A DNA stretch of 64,000 bases from Candidatus Thiodiazotropha endolucinida (GTDB taxonomy: Bacteria; Pseudomonadota; Gammaproteobacteria; Chromatiales; Chromatiaceae): the NCBI RefSeq assembly GCF_001715975.1, contig NZ_MARB01000023.1, positions 1-64,000 of the forward strand, in the 5' to 3' direction. The position numbers and the translations under genes were made by a program. The notes beneath the pieces are model-generated. The model ran no database searches, was not told the DNA's origin, and saw only the letters and a program-made list of their open reading frames with translations. Positions 62,841 through 64,000 of the stretch are shown here, piece by piece; position 1 is the first letter of the stretch, and each line of letters starts with the position of its first letter.

Positions 62841-63329
62841 CTAGTTAAACAGTATTCGCATCAAAGCTTTTGGATCGGCACCGTTGGCTGCCGCAATTTG
62901 CGCTATGGACATATCCGTATCCCCGACACTGAAACCCGCTGCCTCGAATCTCGCCATCACACCGTCGGCAGGTTCATCGAGGAGTGGGGCAACTTCGGTC
63001 AGCGGGGCGCTTTCATAGCTTCGAATCATGCTGATCATCGGATTGCTACCAGTCTGGGTCATCGACGAGCCGATGAAAACAGAGGTCGCCATCGCGACAG
63101 CACCGACAATCGTGACAGCCTGTCGCTGCGTAAAATAGTTTTTAAATGCAGGCCAGTGGTTGAGTATGTGCAGAACAATGGCGAAGGCAAAGGCTAGGCC
63201 GATCCATTCATGGGCCTGTTCAATGGGATTGTGTACGCCTAAAAACATCAACACGCCGGATATGGCGACAAAAATGCCGGTACCGATAATGATGGGTGTT
63301 GACCATTGTCGTGTATTGATTCGGTTCAT
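62841..63329 (-). CDS. DUF4405-type membrane protein
   Basis: 162 residues. Three membrane helices: PIIIGTGIFVAISGVLMFLG, then AHEWIGLAFAFAIVLHILNHW, whose His residues are spaced as in cytochrome-b-like DUF4405 proteins, and VTIVGAVAMATSVFIGSSM. The C-terminal domain (SIAQIAAANGADPKALMRIL) resembles a small helical sensor-like unit. It may bind heme and act in electron transfer. It is 85 bp after the exported protein gene at 63415, with a terminator between. Confidence 0.8.
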   Translation of the reverse strand: MNRINTRQWSTPIIIGTGIFVAISGVLMFLGVHNPIEQAHEWIGLAFAFAIVLHILNHWPAFKNYFTQRQAVTIVGAVAMATSVFIGSSMTQTGSNPMISMIRSYESAPLTEVAPLLDEPADGVMARFEAAGFSVGDTDMSIAQIAAANGADPKALMRILFN

Positions 63330-63370
63330 TGTGTTCCCTAAATCTTTTGTCTGTTTTTCAAAAAAGCTGA

Positions 63371-63390
63371 CGACCCGCCCAGGCGGGTCG
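63371..63390 (-). terminator. intrinsic terminator
   Basis: CGACCCGCC and GGCGGGTCG form a 9-bp stem around two bases. On the minus strand TCAGCTTTTTT follows, so it ends the gene at 63415-63807. TTTTCG follows on the plus strand. Confidence 0.8.
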
Positions 63391-63414
63391 TTTTCGTGGT
63401 GATGTGCCTGAGAA

Positions 63415-63807
63415 TTAACGCTTGGGCCCGAAAGGTCCGCGCGGCAGGCCGTTGTTCCGGTCTACCTCTATCTGTCGTACCAGCGAGTCGTCTACCGTAA
63501 CGATATCGACCAGATAGGTCTCCTCGTCCTTCTCACTGATCTGGCCTACCTTGAGTCGATCGTTACCGCGCATGATCAGTCGCGCTTCAACCAGCGTCCT
63601 GGCCTGGTCTGAAGTCAGATTCAGATCGCGATCTGCCTTCAACTCACTCTTTTTCATCCGTTTCATCATCATGGTGTGTTTGTCGCCCATGTCTTTACGG
63701 TCACAGTTGCCGCGATAATCTCCCCAACCGGCGGTGGCGCCAAAAGCAGTCAGTCCGGTAGTGGCGACGACAACGGAAATAGCGGTGTATTTTGCAATCT
63801 TGTTCAT
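63415..63807 (-). CDS. exported hypothetical protein, PepSY-like
   Basis: 130 residues. Signal peptide ends near ATA-GW. The mature part contains a Lys/Met-rich stretch (KHTMMMKRMKKSELKADRDL), then NLTSDQARTLVEARLIMRGN and VGQISEKDEETYLVDIVTVD, a PepSY-like pattern, and ends RGPFGPKR. This looks like the small periplasmic proteins that accompany cytochrome-b-like membrane proteins. The family assignment is tentative. Its promoter region faces the 45-bp dyad at 63901. Confidence 0.7.
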   Translation of the reverse strand: MNKIAKYTAISVVVATTGLTAFGATAGWGDYRGNCDRKDMGDKHTMMMKRMKKSELKADRDLNLTSDQARTLVEARLIMRGNDRLKVGQISEKDEETYLVDIVTVDDSLVRQIEVDRNNGLPRGPFGPKR

Positions 63808-63900
63808 GAATTAATCCTCATGTTGTAGTGGGTGTGTCTCTTCGACGATTGCTATTTCACGCCTGAAGTGTGTTCGGAAGTTGTCAGAAAAGGGCCTTTT

Positions 63901-63945
63901 TGTGACGACATGTGTCAACCGGTCCGGTTGACATAATCGGTCACA
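63901..63945. promoter_or_regulatory. 45-bp dyad-symmetric regulatory site
   Basis: An inner perfect repeat, TGTCAACCGG (63913-63922) and CCGGTTGACA (63924-63933), is centred on T63923. An outer pair, TGTGAC (63901-63906) and GTCACA (63940-63945), is exactly symmetric about the same centre. It lies between the divergent 63807 start and an ATG at 63990 that may open the next gene, so it probably controls one or both. Confidence 0.7.
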
Positions 63946-64000
63946 AAGTTCCCTACGGTGGCGCGATGAGTTGCGGTAGACTCTCTACCATGGATAAGCA

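Noticed and set aside
1-64000. CRISPR array, toxin-antitoxin pair, restriction system or prophage
   Set aside because: No spaced direct repeats of CRISPR type and no gene of these classes was recognised on reading both strands.

Overview
The window looks like the chromosome of a free-living or symbiotic gammaproteobacterium, probably near the sulfur-oxidising Chromatiales or allied groups. The evidence is gene content: aconitase B, an mltF/tadA neighbourhood, pldA, Kef-type potassium efflux, an ECF sigma factor with a ChrR-type anti-sigma factor, and a gnnA-gnnB-lpxA lipid A locus as known from Acidithiobacillus. Base composition is moderate and even. No taxonomic marker such as 16S rRNA is present, so the placement is an inference.

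Layout. 1-1043: remnant of a chromosomal integron, with a truncated integrase, an attI-like gap and one divergent cassette whose ends carry matching 8-bp core sites. 1147-4936: a molybdenum hydroxylase operon (2Fe-2S subunit, Mo subunit with Tat signal, XdhC-type maturation factor). 5062-8297: a decayed GGDEF fragment, then a membrane protein, an SDR and a DUF4345 protein behind a MarR regulator, with the same palindrome in front of the regulator and the target genes. 8549-11132: an exported protein, then the ECF sigma/ChrR/fasciclin locus. 11783-15193: an exported hypothetical, an IS91-type end and chimeric gene remnant, a GlxA-type regulator, an alpha/beta hydrolase and a second IS91 fragment. 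15321-21148: acnB, a LysR regulator, a small membrane protein, a TetR-like regulator and a membrane metal-dependent hydrolase. 21324-23182: an oxygen-binding-type metallo-beta-lactamase-fold diiron protein in tandem with a PAS-GGDEF diguanylate cyclase. 23556-28558: an electrophile/potassium cluster (HxlR, MdaB, GFA-like, decayed GST, KefF-like, KefB/C-like, HD protein).

28818-34970 is bracketed by direct copies of a tRNA-Ser 3' end and holds an AraC regulator divergent from an SDR-ALDH-SDR-hydrolase operon; this has the geometry of a small tRNA-integrated island, although no integrase is seen. The tRNA-Ser(CGA) is followed by tandem repeats that carry further tRNA-3'-end copies. 35255-38187 is mltF, pldA, tadA. 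39299-42515 has a thioredoxin-like protein, a small membrane protein and a potassium channel gene split by a frameshift. 42932-49634 is a tight five-gene signalling operon: TonB-dependent receptor, YfiR-like periplasmic protein, histidine kinase, CheY-like regulator, and a REC-PAS-GGDEF-EAL protein.

50422-59291 is a scrapyard between intact genes. It holds an OmpA-family protein, PPK2 (frameshifted near its N-terminus), MipA/OmpV, a CPBP protease and an AraC regulator, mixed with remnants of dinB, an Fe-S oxidoreductase, IS3 and IS91 transposases, an FG-GAP protein and a tRNA 3' end, plus a telomere-like GGTTTAT/GGGTTTAT repeat. 59495-62361 holds gnnA, gnnB and convergent lpxA, which together predict a lipid A built on 2,3-diamino-2,3-dideoxyglucose. 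The window ends with two small minus-strand genes and a large 45-bp dyad in front of what is probably the next gene.

The most unusual items are the integron remnant, the tRNA-Ser-bracketed segment with rtT-like repeats, the dispersed IS91-type ends, the TonB/YfiR/two-component/c-di-GMP operon and the gnn-lpxA locus. I did not find a defence system, CRISPR array or rRNA.
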